Source: JAHBNG01 sp039028975 (lineage in GTDB: Bacteria; Chloroflexota; Anaerolineae; Caldilineales; Caldilineaceae). From it: 60,816 nucleotides of DNA. The number at the start of each line of letters is the position of its first letter. Positions within the stretch are counted from its first letter, which is position 1. This document shows, piece by piece, positions 34,091-41,433 of the stretch. The notes beneath the pieces are model-generated. The model was not told the origin of the DNA. It was given only the letters and a program-made list of their open reading frames with translations, and made no database searches. The stretch covers positions 1-60,816 of the forward strand of contig JBCCHB010000102.1 in assembly GCA_039028975.1 (NCBI GenBank), written 5' to 3'. Position numbers and translations under genes: made by a program.

Positions 34091-34579
34091 CTACTTTCCG
34101 CAATCTTGAATCTTCATAACAAAGCCTTCAGGTGCTCCCGGATGGCGAACAAAAACACGATCACCCACATCGAATCCAGGGACATTCCAAGTGATACGGC
34201 CTTTGCCCCAAATAAACGTTTTTTTCCAGCGCCATCCCTCGCGATAGCGAAGGGATGTAGGCCGTCTATCGATTGTGACCTCAATGCTACCAAGCTCTTG
34301 TATCAGCTCAACCGGGTCAGGGTTTACAATGGTTGGCTCATCGGTTGCTTGGCCATAATAGATGTGTGCTTCCCAGTTATAAGTGAGCGGCGGAGGAAAG
34401 TTGTTATAGTCATACCAACGAGCGACGACCTGGACTCCATCTGGGCAAGCACGTTGGATTGTCCAATAGTGATCGATGGATGCATGCCAACTTGCGGCAA
34501 TCGCACTGACTGTTGTTGTTGTGATGAGCAAAGTCAAGATAAAGGTTGTTAGAACGGATTGTCTGATTTTTTTGTTCAT
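34091..34579 (-). CDS. Secreted paralogue 1 (AASWHAS family), unknown function
   Basis: A 162-residue protein with a Sec signal peptide (MNKKIRQSVLTTFILTLLI, cleavage probably before ASWHAS). The mature part, about 133 residues, starts ASWHASIDHYW and is rich in Trp, Tyr and Pro. Two cysteines are present: in RACPDG near the start and in QDCGK at the C-terminus, likely a disulphide joining the ends of a beta-rich domain. The motif NFPPPLTYNWEAH and the ending FVRHPGAPEGFVMKI are shared with the next two genes. I do not recognise the family. The three genes lie in tandem on the minus strand but are separated by long gaps with repeats. Confidence 0.75.
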   Translation of the reverse strand: MNKKIRQSVLTTFILTLLITTTTVSAIAASWHASIDHYWTIQRACPDGVQVVARWYDYNNFPPPLTYNWEAHIYYGQATDEPTIVNPDPVELIQELGSIEVTIDRRPTSLRYREGWRWKKTFIWGKGRITWNVPGFDVGDRVFVRHPGAPEGFVMKIQDCGK

Positions 34580-34705
34580 TTGTAGCTCCTGTTTCGGGTG
34601 GGGGATATCTACCGATACTCAGCCTTGGTTGAGGAATGTGGTTTGTTCTCTGTTAGAGACAAGGAAACCTACGCTTCTCAATTGACCGCAACATACTGTA
34701 CTGTC

Positions 34706-34805
34706 TATATTATGGCTGCCAGAAAAGCTCTGTCCCCATTCCTCAGAAATTCCTAGACTAGATGGTCAAGAGTCGGGACAAGACTCTTCTAGCAGAGTGA
34801 GTATA
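34706..34805 (+). repeat. Family B palindromic element, copy B3
   Basis: About 100 bp bounded by TATA at 34706 and 34802. The arms are GCCAGAAAAGCTCTGTCC and GGGACAAGACTCTTCTAGC. It lies between paralogues 1 and 2, upstream of paralogue 1. Confidence 0.7.
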
Positions 34806-34852
34806 TTGCCCTAACCCATAAGTGTTTAAGTTAAGGCGCTATGACTCGCTTT

Positions 34853-34918
34853 AAGTGCAACGCACGGGGAAAAGCTCTGTTCAACGACAGTGGGTAAGGA
34901 GCCCCGTGCATCGCACTT
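34853..34918 (-). terminator. Long hairpin after secreted paralogue 2
   Basis: AAGTGCAACGCACGGGG (34853-34869) pairs with CCCCGTGCATCGCACTT (34902-34918), 15 of 17 positions. It is flanked by TTTAAGTTAAGGCG and CGCTTAAGTTAA, which extend the symmetry. It starts 28 bases past the stop of the minus-strand gene, so it may end its transcript, or it may be another dispersed palindrome. Confidence 0.55.
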
Positions 34919-34945
34919 TTCGCTTAAGTTAACGGATATGATTGC

Positions 34946-35452
34946 CTAGCTATCACACGCCTGAACGGCGATGACAAAGCCGTGGGTTGACCAAGGATGT
35001 CGCACAAAAACGCCAGTGCCAACCTCAAGAGGTGTGCCCCAATTGATGATTTCAGAACCCCAAATATCCGTTCTCTGAAACACGCCTGGCAAGGGTTCAA
35101 ATACAATGGGGGTTGGCTGATTTTCTATGGTCACGTCAACACTTCCCAAGCTGTCAAATAACTGATCGCTAGCTGGGACCCAAGTTGGTTCGTCACTCAC
35201 AACGGGTCCAGCAGGTGAATCATCTAGCCAACTGTAGCCTTCCCATTCGTAGGTGACCGGTGGGGGAAATAGGTTGCCAGCGTTCCAAGCGGCTATCACT
35301 TCAATATGGGTTGGACATGCATTTTGTACAATCCAGTAGTGGGTATTTGACGCGTGCCAGCTAGCTGCATGGGTAGTGAGAGTCGTCACCGAAAGTAATA
35401 CACTCACCATGAAAATAGTGAGCATAAATTGTCGAATATGTTTAATCATCAT
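34946..35452 (-). CDS. Secreted paralogue 2 (AASWHAS family), unknown function
   Basis: A 168-residue protein with a Sec signal (MMIKHIRQFMLTIFMVSVLL, cleavage near THA-ASWHAS). The mature part starts ASWHASNTHYWIVQNAC and shares with paralogue 3 the stretch VSDEPTWVPASDQ and the DIWG segment before the C-terminal FVRHP. Cysteines lie in QNACP and QACDS. AAGGAG lies close before the double ATG at 35449-35452, which decides the start over a longer frame. Function not recognised. About 70 bases upstream is a conserved element also found upstream of paralogue 3. Confidence 0.75.
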   Translation of the reverse strand: MMIKHIRQFMLTIFMVSVLLSVTTLTTHAASWHASNTHYWIVQNACPTHIEVIAAWNAGNLFPPPVTYEWEGYSWLDDSPAGPVVSDEPTWVPASDQLFDSLGSVDVTIENQPTPIVFEPLPGVFQRTDIWGSEIINWGTPLEVGTGVFVRHPWSTHGFVIAVQACDS

Positions 35453-35521
35453 GAACTCCTTATTCGTTAATTTTTTTTCGTCAGACTCACTCCCATCATA
35501 GATTGGCTTCACACAAGAATC

Positions 35522-35551
35522 TTGACAATTGCATGAGATTTGTATGACAAA
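35522..35551. promoter_or_regulatory. Element conserved upstream of secreted paralogues 2 and 3, copy 1
   Basis: TTGACA-15 bases-TATGACAAA on the plus strand occurs 70 bases before the start of paralogue 2. The same pattern (TTGACA-15-TATGATAAA, 36413-36442) occurs 77 bases before paralogue 3. Shared spacing suggests a regulator site or promoter part kept after duplication. Confidence 0.4.
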
Positions 35552-35561
35552 TATCAGTGAT

Positions 35562-35646
35562 CTGCTTAGTTCCGTTCCAAAACGGGTGTTTGGTTCTCTC
35601 TAGTAACGCATTGGAAGACACCCATTTTGGAATCGACTGCCACATA
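35562..35646 (-). repeat. Family A palindromic element, copy A4 (arm-swapped)
   Basis: On the minus strand this 85-bp copy keeps the family frame (TATG...GCAGTCG, TACTAGAGAGAACC, GGAACGGAACTAAG), but its arms read CCAAAATGGGTGT and AACACCCGTTTTGG instead of GAAAACAGGTGT. The arms still pair, so they changed in concert. Confidence 0.7.
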
Positions 35647-35808
35647 GTCCCTCTTTGAATCAAGTCGTGATCCTCAATCATTGTACCTAGCTGACGTGCC
35701 GTATACTATGCTCCAAGACAATAGCTGCTGTTAAGTAATACACCCATATACTCAACTCCGCTCTTGAGACCAGAGCAGAGTATAAACCCACAATTCTACA
35801 TAATCTAC

Positions 35809-36336
35809 CTAACTTCCACAGTCCTGAATTTCAAGCACAAATCCGGACATGTCGGGGCCTTCTGGAGGATTGGTGCGGACAAAGATACCGTCCCCAACTT
35901 CTAGCCCATATATCGTGGCTGGATCCCAAACAATACGTCCTGTTCCCCAGATATTCGTCCGCACCCAGTTACCAGGAGTACGCTCATAGACAAGTAGGCT
36001 ACGCTTGGGCGATATTGAAATGTTTACACTCCCCAGATATGTCTCCGCCTGATCGCTTGCTGGAACCCAAGTCGGATCTGGGCTGACAACAGGCCCACCT
36101 GGCCCGTCATCTATCCAAGTATATGCATGGAACTCAACATTAATTGGAGGTCGAAACTGATTTCCCTCGTGCCAGGCAGTCATCACCTGAATCTGGTTCA
36201 GACAAGCATTTTGAGTAATCCACCAGAATTCGGTGGATGCATGCCAACTGGCAGCAAAGAGATTTACCGTGGTAACCGCCAACAAAATACCCACCATACA
36301 GGCCGATATGATGAACTGTCTAATATTTTTTTTCAT
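35809..36336 (-). CDS. Secreted paralogue 3 (AASWHAS family), unknown function
   Basis: A 175-residue protein with a Sec signal (MKKNIRQFIISACMVGILL, cleavage near LFA-ASWHAS). The mature part starts ASWHASTEFWWITQNAC. It shares with paralogue 2 the segment GGPVVSPDPTWVPASDQ and with paralogue 1 the ending FVLEIQDCGS. Two mature cysteines, in QNACLN and QDCGS, match the other two. The family looks like a small beta-sandwich domain closed by a terminal disulphide; this is inference. It is probably the first gene of the three. Confidence 0.75.
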   Translation of the reverse strand: MKKNIRQFIISACMVGILLAVTTVNLFAASWHASTEFWWITQNACLNQIQVMTAWHEGNQFRPPINVEFHAYTWIDDGPGGPVVSPDPTWVPASDQAETYLGSVNISISPKRSLLVYERTPGNWVRTNIWGTGRIVWDPATIYGLEVGDGIFVRTNPPEGPDMSGFVLEIQDCGS

Positions 36337-36584
36337 CCTGAATCCTTTTAATTGACTATGGATTTCGTTTATTCAACGCATCCAAATAGTAATGGAATTC
36401 AAGGCCCTGTTCTTGACAGTTTGGCGTGATTTTTATGATAAATTGATATCCTCTCTAAATAACAAAGATGAAAAGATTAGAATGATAAAGAATCTGTGCA
36501 ATCTCCTAATCTTTGTTCGATTTTCATCCTTCCATAGTGTAGATGGGGTGCAGATTAGATGGATTAGCAGGATCTTTTTCATAG
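36337..36584. other. Gene-free stretch with conserved upstream element, copy 2
   Basis: The element TTGACA-15-TATGATAAA lies at 36413-36442. The rest (36445-36584) is AT-rich with no recognised gene. Direct repeat E1 starts after it. Confidence 0.45.
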
Positions 36585-36687
36585 CATAGGAAAGTATAAA
36601 AATCGACCCCGAAATATGGCTCAATTCTGGCTGCTCACGCAGTGGTCGTTACGATCTAGCTAACGGCTGACTAGCTGAAAGCTTTTT
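36585..36687 (+). repeat. Direct repeat E, copy 1
   Basis: ATAGGAAAGTATAAA, then TCGACCCCGAAATATGGCT, and at its end TAGCTGAAAGCTTTTTT. The same order occurs at 46076-46157 in the same orientation. The two copies, about 9.5 kb apart, flank the pair of giant kinase-STAND genes. Confidence 0.75.
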
Positions 36688-36720
36688 TTATCGTCTGCAA
36701 TGCAGTTTGAGCCATGAAAA

Positions 36721-39700
36721 CTACTGATTGTAATTCTTGAGCAGTTCGGCATCCCGCTGGGCGCCCAACTCTGTAAATCGACTTAGCGCACGTTGCATAA
36801 GTTGCCGACCGTTCGGCTCCTCAGCCCATTCAGTACCTTGCTCAGCACTCTGTTCATTATTATAATCCGCAAGAAACATCCCCAATGCCGCCATTGTACG
36901 AGCTGCTTCATACGGATCCTCGTCGGTCAAGAGAGCAAGGCTTTCTTCAAATGATGCAAGGGCTTGTTCATAATCGGTACGTCGGACACTGACAAGACCT
37001 AATACACGCAAACTGCTGGCCCGCTCTAATGTCTCTTGTAATGATTGGGCAAGCTCTATGGATTGCTCAATCGACGAATGAGCACCTTCTACATCCTGCT
37101 GAGCCAGTTTTAGCTCAGCCCATGCCCGATGAATGGCAATCAGAGATCCACGATGGTTGATCTGTTGTGCGAACTGCTCCGCTTTGCTCAACATGATAGC
37201 CGCTGCAGCCCATTCACCTAATCGAATCTGCAGATCAGCTAGCCGGTACTTGGCAAAGGTCTCAATCACCTGAAGCCCGTTCTTCTGTGCCAAGTGCAGA
37301 CTACTGTTTAGGTGGGCAAAAGCGGAATCGTCTTCACCCGTGTTGATAAAGGCTGCACCTAAGTTAATTTCAACCTCGGCCTGGAGTTGTTCACTTCCTA
37401 AAGATTCAGCCAGCGCCAATGCCTCCTGAAAATGGTCAATTGCAGCTTGCCAAGCCCCGCTACAGTAAGTTGCAATCCCAATGTTGCTCAAAATGTTCAC
37501 AATGCGGAATTGATCGTACAAACTCTGGCTAATGGCTAAGGATTGTTCATAATAGTATAGAGCCTGCTGTAGATCGCCAGTAAAAAAGAAAACGCTGCCA
37601 AGGTTCATCAGCCCTAGGCTGCGTAGTTGGCTGGGGCTTTCTGAAAGTGCTTGCAACCCAGTCTCTAGGGAAGCCTTGGCCTCTTCATACTGGGCAAGAT
37701 ACATTTGGGACGTGCCTCGCTTAATCTGTAGTGAGGCGCTCTCCTCACTACCAAGCTGAACTTGCTCTAACCCTCGTTCTAGCCATGTCAGCGCCTCTTC
37801 TGGGTTCTCCAGCTCCAACAGCTCACCCATGCCGCGACAGATCTGCGCCGTTAACTTAGAAATCCGTTGGGATGATGACAGCCCTTTCAAAGTGGCCAAC
37901 GCCGCTTGATAACATTCCCCTGCCTGATCTCGATCATCTAGAAAAGCAAAGTTGGTCCCTTTGGCTATGTTGACCTCTGCCCAGCGTTCGGCATCAAGCT
38001 GCTCACCGCGGAACTGCCCGAGCAGCCGCCGCAATACACGCGCTTGCCCCCGATTGATGATCCACCAAACGTCTGCTGTAGCTTGTTTGGCAGCCAGCTC
38101 ATACGCAGCAGCTCGCTCATAGTGGATACCAGAACGGAGCAGATCAATCTCTTCTTCAGCATAGTAGTCGCCAGCCCGGTGATGCATGATCCGGCGTTGC
38201 CTTCGGCTGAGCTCCTGGTAGTAAAAGCTTTGTACAATCGCGTGCTGTCTATACTCACGACCGAATTCACCCTCAAAGGCGCTCAGGAGATGGCGTTCGT
38301 TTAGCAGTCGCAAGGTTCGCCATACATTGCCGCTATTCAAAACAGCCTCGATAGCGTCGCGGCTGGCCTCACTATTGAGAAAGATAGATACGGCACCCAT
38401 GACGGAGCGCTCAGCACCACTTAACCCTTCGTCAACTGCCGTCAGCAGATAGCGTTCAATATCATCGGTGGTAGAGAGGCGCTCGATGAGCAGCGATGGA
38501 TCTTGGGCCTGCTGCAAAATATTTACTGCCAAAATCAGGAATTGAGCATTGCCTGCAGTCAGAGTATGCAGTTCATTTAACTCATCTCTTTCCAGCTGTA
38601 GACCACGAGTAGTGAGTAGCCGCCGTGCGTCATTGATGACCAGCCCACTTAACGGTTCAAAGGCTGTTAGTGGCACAAAGTCAGGCATTCGCCGTGTCGT
38701 CAAGACAAGGGAAAGGGTCTGGTTGGTTAGTCCGCTCTGAAGCCTAGTAATGAGTTGGTTCAGGGTCAGATCGTCGGCTACAAAGTGATAATCATCAAAG
38801 CAGAGCAGAAAGGTTTCGCCGCTCAGCAGCTGAATCAGGTAGTCGAGAATTGTATCTGTCGAAGGCGGCTGCCCTCCGCTCTGACGTGCACTTTCCAGCA
38901 GGCGCCAGAGGTCTGGCTTACCATGCCAAGCCAAAAATGCAGCCAGCTTGCGCACCATACCATCACTATCCTCACCTTCATGAAATGAGTGCCAGAAGAT
39001 CCGTTCCGGTGTAGAGATAGCACTGACCAACGTAGCAGCCAAGGCTGTCTTGCCTACACCAGCCATACCGCTAATGACGGCCATGCGCTCGGTCTTGAGC
39101 TTATCACTAAAGTAGATCAGCTCATCCTCCCGACCCACAAAGCCAGATATCATGGGTGGCGGCTGGGGTTCTGGGGGGGGGGCAATTTCAGGCAGTGGCT
39201 CAATACGAACGGGAGGTGCCTCAGCATCCATACTTTGGGCCGCAGCATTTGACAGATGGTGAGTTGGAAAGAGGGAAACCCCAAGCAACCCCTTGACCGT
39301 AGCAGCAGCTGTTAACGCCACGGTACGAGCAATATTATCCAGTTCATCAAACTTGAGTGCACCGACTAGGGCAACCATCAGCCCTAGGTAATACTCATCC
39401 CAATCCAGATCATCCATCAGGTATTGGCGGGCCAATCGTCGAATGCCAACGAGGAGAGTGTATAGCTCTTCGTGATCAGCGATAGGGGACTCGGCTGCTG
39501 GCGGATCAGCATGGAGAGCTGTTAAAAGAAGAGCTGTTGACGCAGCCCCATATTGCCCAGTATCGTCTCCTGAAGGCGTGACCGAATTAAACTGGGGCGG
39601 CAACAGCTTGATGAAGAGCTGAACCTCCAGACGCTGTAGGTCAAAGAGGGTTGGCCCAACGGTCGTATCGGCAAAGTCGATTAGCCAAGCGAAGCCTGTC

Positions 39701-40911
39701 TGTGCGTCAATCAGGACATTATTCAGATTCAAATCACCATGCACAGTGGAGAAACGCGCCTCAACCACTCGATCCAGTAAGGTATCCAACTGATGTAGGG
39801 GGTTACGCATCTGCAAATGGGAGAGCTGGTCAACCGTCACGCCATGCAGCTGGGTTCGTACAGATGTGATATCGAGCGAAAAGGACTCTTTTTCAGCAGC
39901 ATAAGTAGGCATGGCACCACGGGCCGCGTCCCTTAATAAGGAAAGGCGAGTAGCCGTTATATGGCCTTGAATGGGAGCCATGCGATCGCCAGGTTCGACC
40001 GTAATGTCTCCATCCCAGAGCAATCGGATGCGTACTGGTGGTGCCGCCTCTCCTTCTGGCGGATCGGCACGTAGGGTAACGGTCCTTTCTCGAAGTTTGG
40101 TTTTGGCAACGACGAAGTTTTGCAGCTCTAGCCGATCACCGATTTGCAGGGTGCGTATGTCGACCACACTATTTTCGCCTGCAACAAAGGTAATGTGAGG
40201 TGTGGCGTCACTCATCTGATCCAACCTGGAGTCCTCAAGGTTAGATTGAGCCGCATTCGATAGGGTCATCTCCAAGTGAACAGGCAACAGGTGATCATAA
40301 TGCTCACCAAGCACAAATTTTTCGGCTCGGTTGATGGCCCACCAGTGGCGGCCATAGACCCGAAAGAGGCGGTTGAGCATGGCCACTGTGGCCTCTGAGC
40401 CTTTGGTTTCAATGTACTCTGTGAGGTTACTAGTGGGCAGGTGAGTATCACCACCCGCAAAGGTATAAAGAAGTGCACCAAGCTGCCCATCTGCGGCCGA
40501 GATTGGCGCTCCTTGGAGGCGCGCTGTATTCTGAGGGGCGCTCTTCTCTACGAATTCATGGTAGGCATTGTATTCCCGTTGCAGATCGTGGGGATGGGCC
40601 AGCTTGACGACAATCGGAGCCTGGGCTGAATTTAGAGAGACAAGCAATACCAATGCGCCACTGTAGCCAGAACGGAATTCCCGTTCGACAAAGATGGTCT
40701 GCCGCCCCGAAGCACTTTCGTTTCCAAGAGGGGGGAACGCCAAACGTAATAACGCCACCTCTGAAGGCTGAAGCCGAATGCCAGGTGTCCAGCGGATGGT
40801 TGCTTGTGGGCTTTTGTTCGCCTGGCTAGCCGCCTGTGCTTGATCGGCTTGTTGCTGGATAGTCTCTTTTGTGTACATATTCGGAACCTGCTCTAACAGA
40901 AGTGGGTGCAT
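36721..40911 (-). CDS. Kinase-like / STAND ATPase (NACHT-type) / TPR giant protein
   Basis: A 1396-residue cytoplasmic protein with three modules. Residues about 60-560 form an APH/choline-kinase-like domain: glycine-rich SGYSGALVLLV, Lys in IVVKLAHP, Glu in QREYNAYHEF, catalytic loop HGDLNLNN (about 390) and metal Asp in LIDFADT. A beta-rich insert lies between the lobes (about 235-335, LQIGDRLEL, VEPGDRM). After a Pro-rich linker, residues about 590-860 are a STAND ATPase: Walker A GMAGVGKT (about 615), Walker B FLLCFDDYH (about 700), then LVLTTRRMP. A winged-helix part follows, then about 10 TPR-like repeats (950-1390). All kinase residues are intact. The next gene shares the N-terminal module but not the ATPase/TPR part. 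In STAND proteins TPRs usually sense and the N-terminus acts; a defence or signalling role is inferred. Confidence 0.8.
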   Translation of the reverse strand: MHPLLLEQVPNMYTKETIQQQADQAQAASQANKSPQATIRWTPGIRLQPSEVALLRLAFPPLGNESASGRQTIFVEREFRSGYSGALVLLVSLNSAQAPIVVKLAHPHDLQREYNAYHEFVEKSAPQNTARLQGAPISAADGQLGALLYTFAGGDTHLPTSNLTEYIETKGSEATVAMLNRLFRVYGRHWWAINRAEKFVLGEHYDHLLPVHLEMTLSNAAQSNLEDSRLDQMSDATPHITFVAGENSVVDIRTLQIGDRLELQNFVVAKTKLRERTVTLRADPPEGEAAPPVRIRLLWDGDITVEPGDRMAPIQGHITATRLSLLRDAARGAMPTYAAEKESFSLDITSVRTQLHGVTVDQLSHLQMRNPLHQLDTLLDRVVEARFSTVHGDLNLNNVLIDAQTGFAWLIDFADTTVGPTLFDLQRLEVQLFIKLLPPQFNSVTPSGDDTGQYGAASTALLLTALHADPPAAESPIADHEELYTLLVGIRRLARQYLMDDLDWDEYYLGLMVALVGALKFDELDNIARTVALTAAATVKGLLGVSLFPTHHLSNAAAQSMDAEAPPVRIEPLPEIAPPPEPQPPPMISGFVGREDELIYFSDKLKTERMAVISGMAGVGKTALAATLVSAISTPERIFWHSFHEGEDSDGMVRKLAAFLAWHGKPDLWRLLESARQSGGQPPSTDTILDYLIQLLSGETFLLCFDDYHFVADDLTLNQLITRLQSGLTNQTLSLVLTTRRMPDFVPLTAFEPLSGLVINDARRLLTTRGLQLERDELNELHTLTAGNAQFLILAVNILQQAQDPSLLIERLSTTDDIERYLLTAVDEGLSGAERSVMGAVSIFLNSEASRDAIEAVLNSGNVWRTLRLLNERHLLSAFEGEFGREYRQHAIVQSFYYQELSRRQRRIMHHRAGDYYAEEEIDLLRSGIHYERAAAYELAAKQATADVWWIINRGQARVLRRLLGQFRGEQLDAERWAEVNIAKGTNFAFLDDRDQAGECYQAALATLKGLSSSQRISKLTAQICRGMGELLELENPEEALTWLERGLEQVQLGSEESASLQIKRGTSQMYLAQYEEAKASLETGLQALSESPSQLRSLGLMNLGSVFFFTGDLQQALYYYEQSLAISQSLYDQFRIVNILSNIGIATYCSGAWQAAIDHFQEALALAESLGSEQLQAEVEINLGAAFINTGEDDSAFAHLNSSLHLAQKNGLQVIETFAKYRLADLQIRLGEWAAAAIMLSKAEQFAQQINHRGSLIAIHRAWAELKLAQQDVEGAHSSIEQSIELAQSLQETLERASSLRVLGLVSVRRTDYEQALASFEESLALLTDEDPYEAARTMAALGMFLADYNNEQSAEQGTEWAEEPNGRQLMQRALSRFTELGAQRDAELLKNYNQ

Positions 40912-41433
40912 AAGCTTAATGACATAGACAGAATGGTGGAAACGGTAAGTATATCACAGTCGACGGGTCATGTAGTATCCAAATGCCTGATACGGAATTT
41001 TCACTTATCGTATCCATATAACCGATTCAATTATCATAAAGACGTTCGGCTCTACTCCAATCTTTCTGTTCATGGCAAGCAATGCAAAGCCATGTTCGCA
41101 AAGACGAAAATATTATCAAATCCCTATGACGCTGTGGTAGGTGCAAGAAAGGCAAATATTGGGATGCAAATTGGGGGGCAACCCTGATTCTAAAGGCTAA
41201 CAGACAAGTGCGAACAAAGTGCGAATAAAAAGGGTCGTATAGCAATGCTTGTGTAAAAGGCGAAATAGAAGGCATGTCCGCTCAGAACACCTGGAATTTT
41301 ACACAGAATTCGTTATACCATCATAAAAAGCGGCGGGAGCGCAGTGGAATGTAGAACTTCGAACTGATATACTTTGCCAGGAAGGTCTTATCCCAACTCT
41401 TGGCCAATCCATTCTGGCAAATTCCGAAGATTG
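40912..41433. other. Gene-free stretch with promoter region of the first kinase-STAND gene
   Basis: The first 80 bases resemble the region upstream of the second kinase-STAND gene and include an extended -10 motif at 40948-40956. I see no gene in 41000-41433; short frames here lack start signals. Confidence 0.5.
40948..40956 (-). promoter_or_regulatory. Extended -10 motif shared by both kinase-STAND genes
   Basis: On the minus strand TGATATACT matches an extended -10 (TGnTATAnT), 37 bases before the ATG. The second paralogue has the identical motif at 45862-45870 in the same position, within otherwise diverging sequence. Confidence 0.5.

Noticed and set aside
34091..36336. Peptide substrates of the ABC exporters
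   Set aside because: The three proteins carry their own Sec signal peptides, are 130-150 residues when mature and lie 20 kb from the exporters, so they do not look like leader-type exporter substrates.
36392..36589. Small AT-rich plus-strand frame
   Set aside because: It overlaps the conserved upstream element and direct repeat E and has no coding signature.
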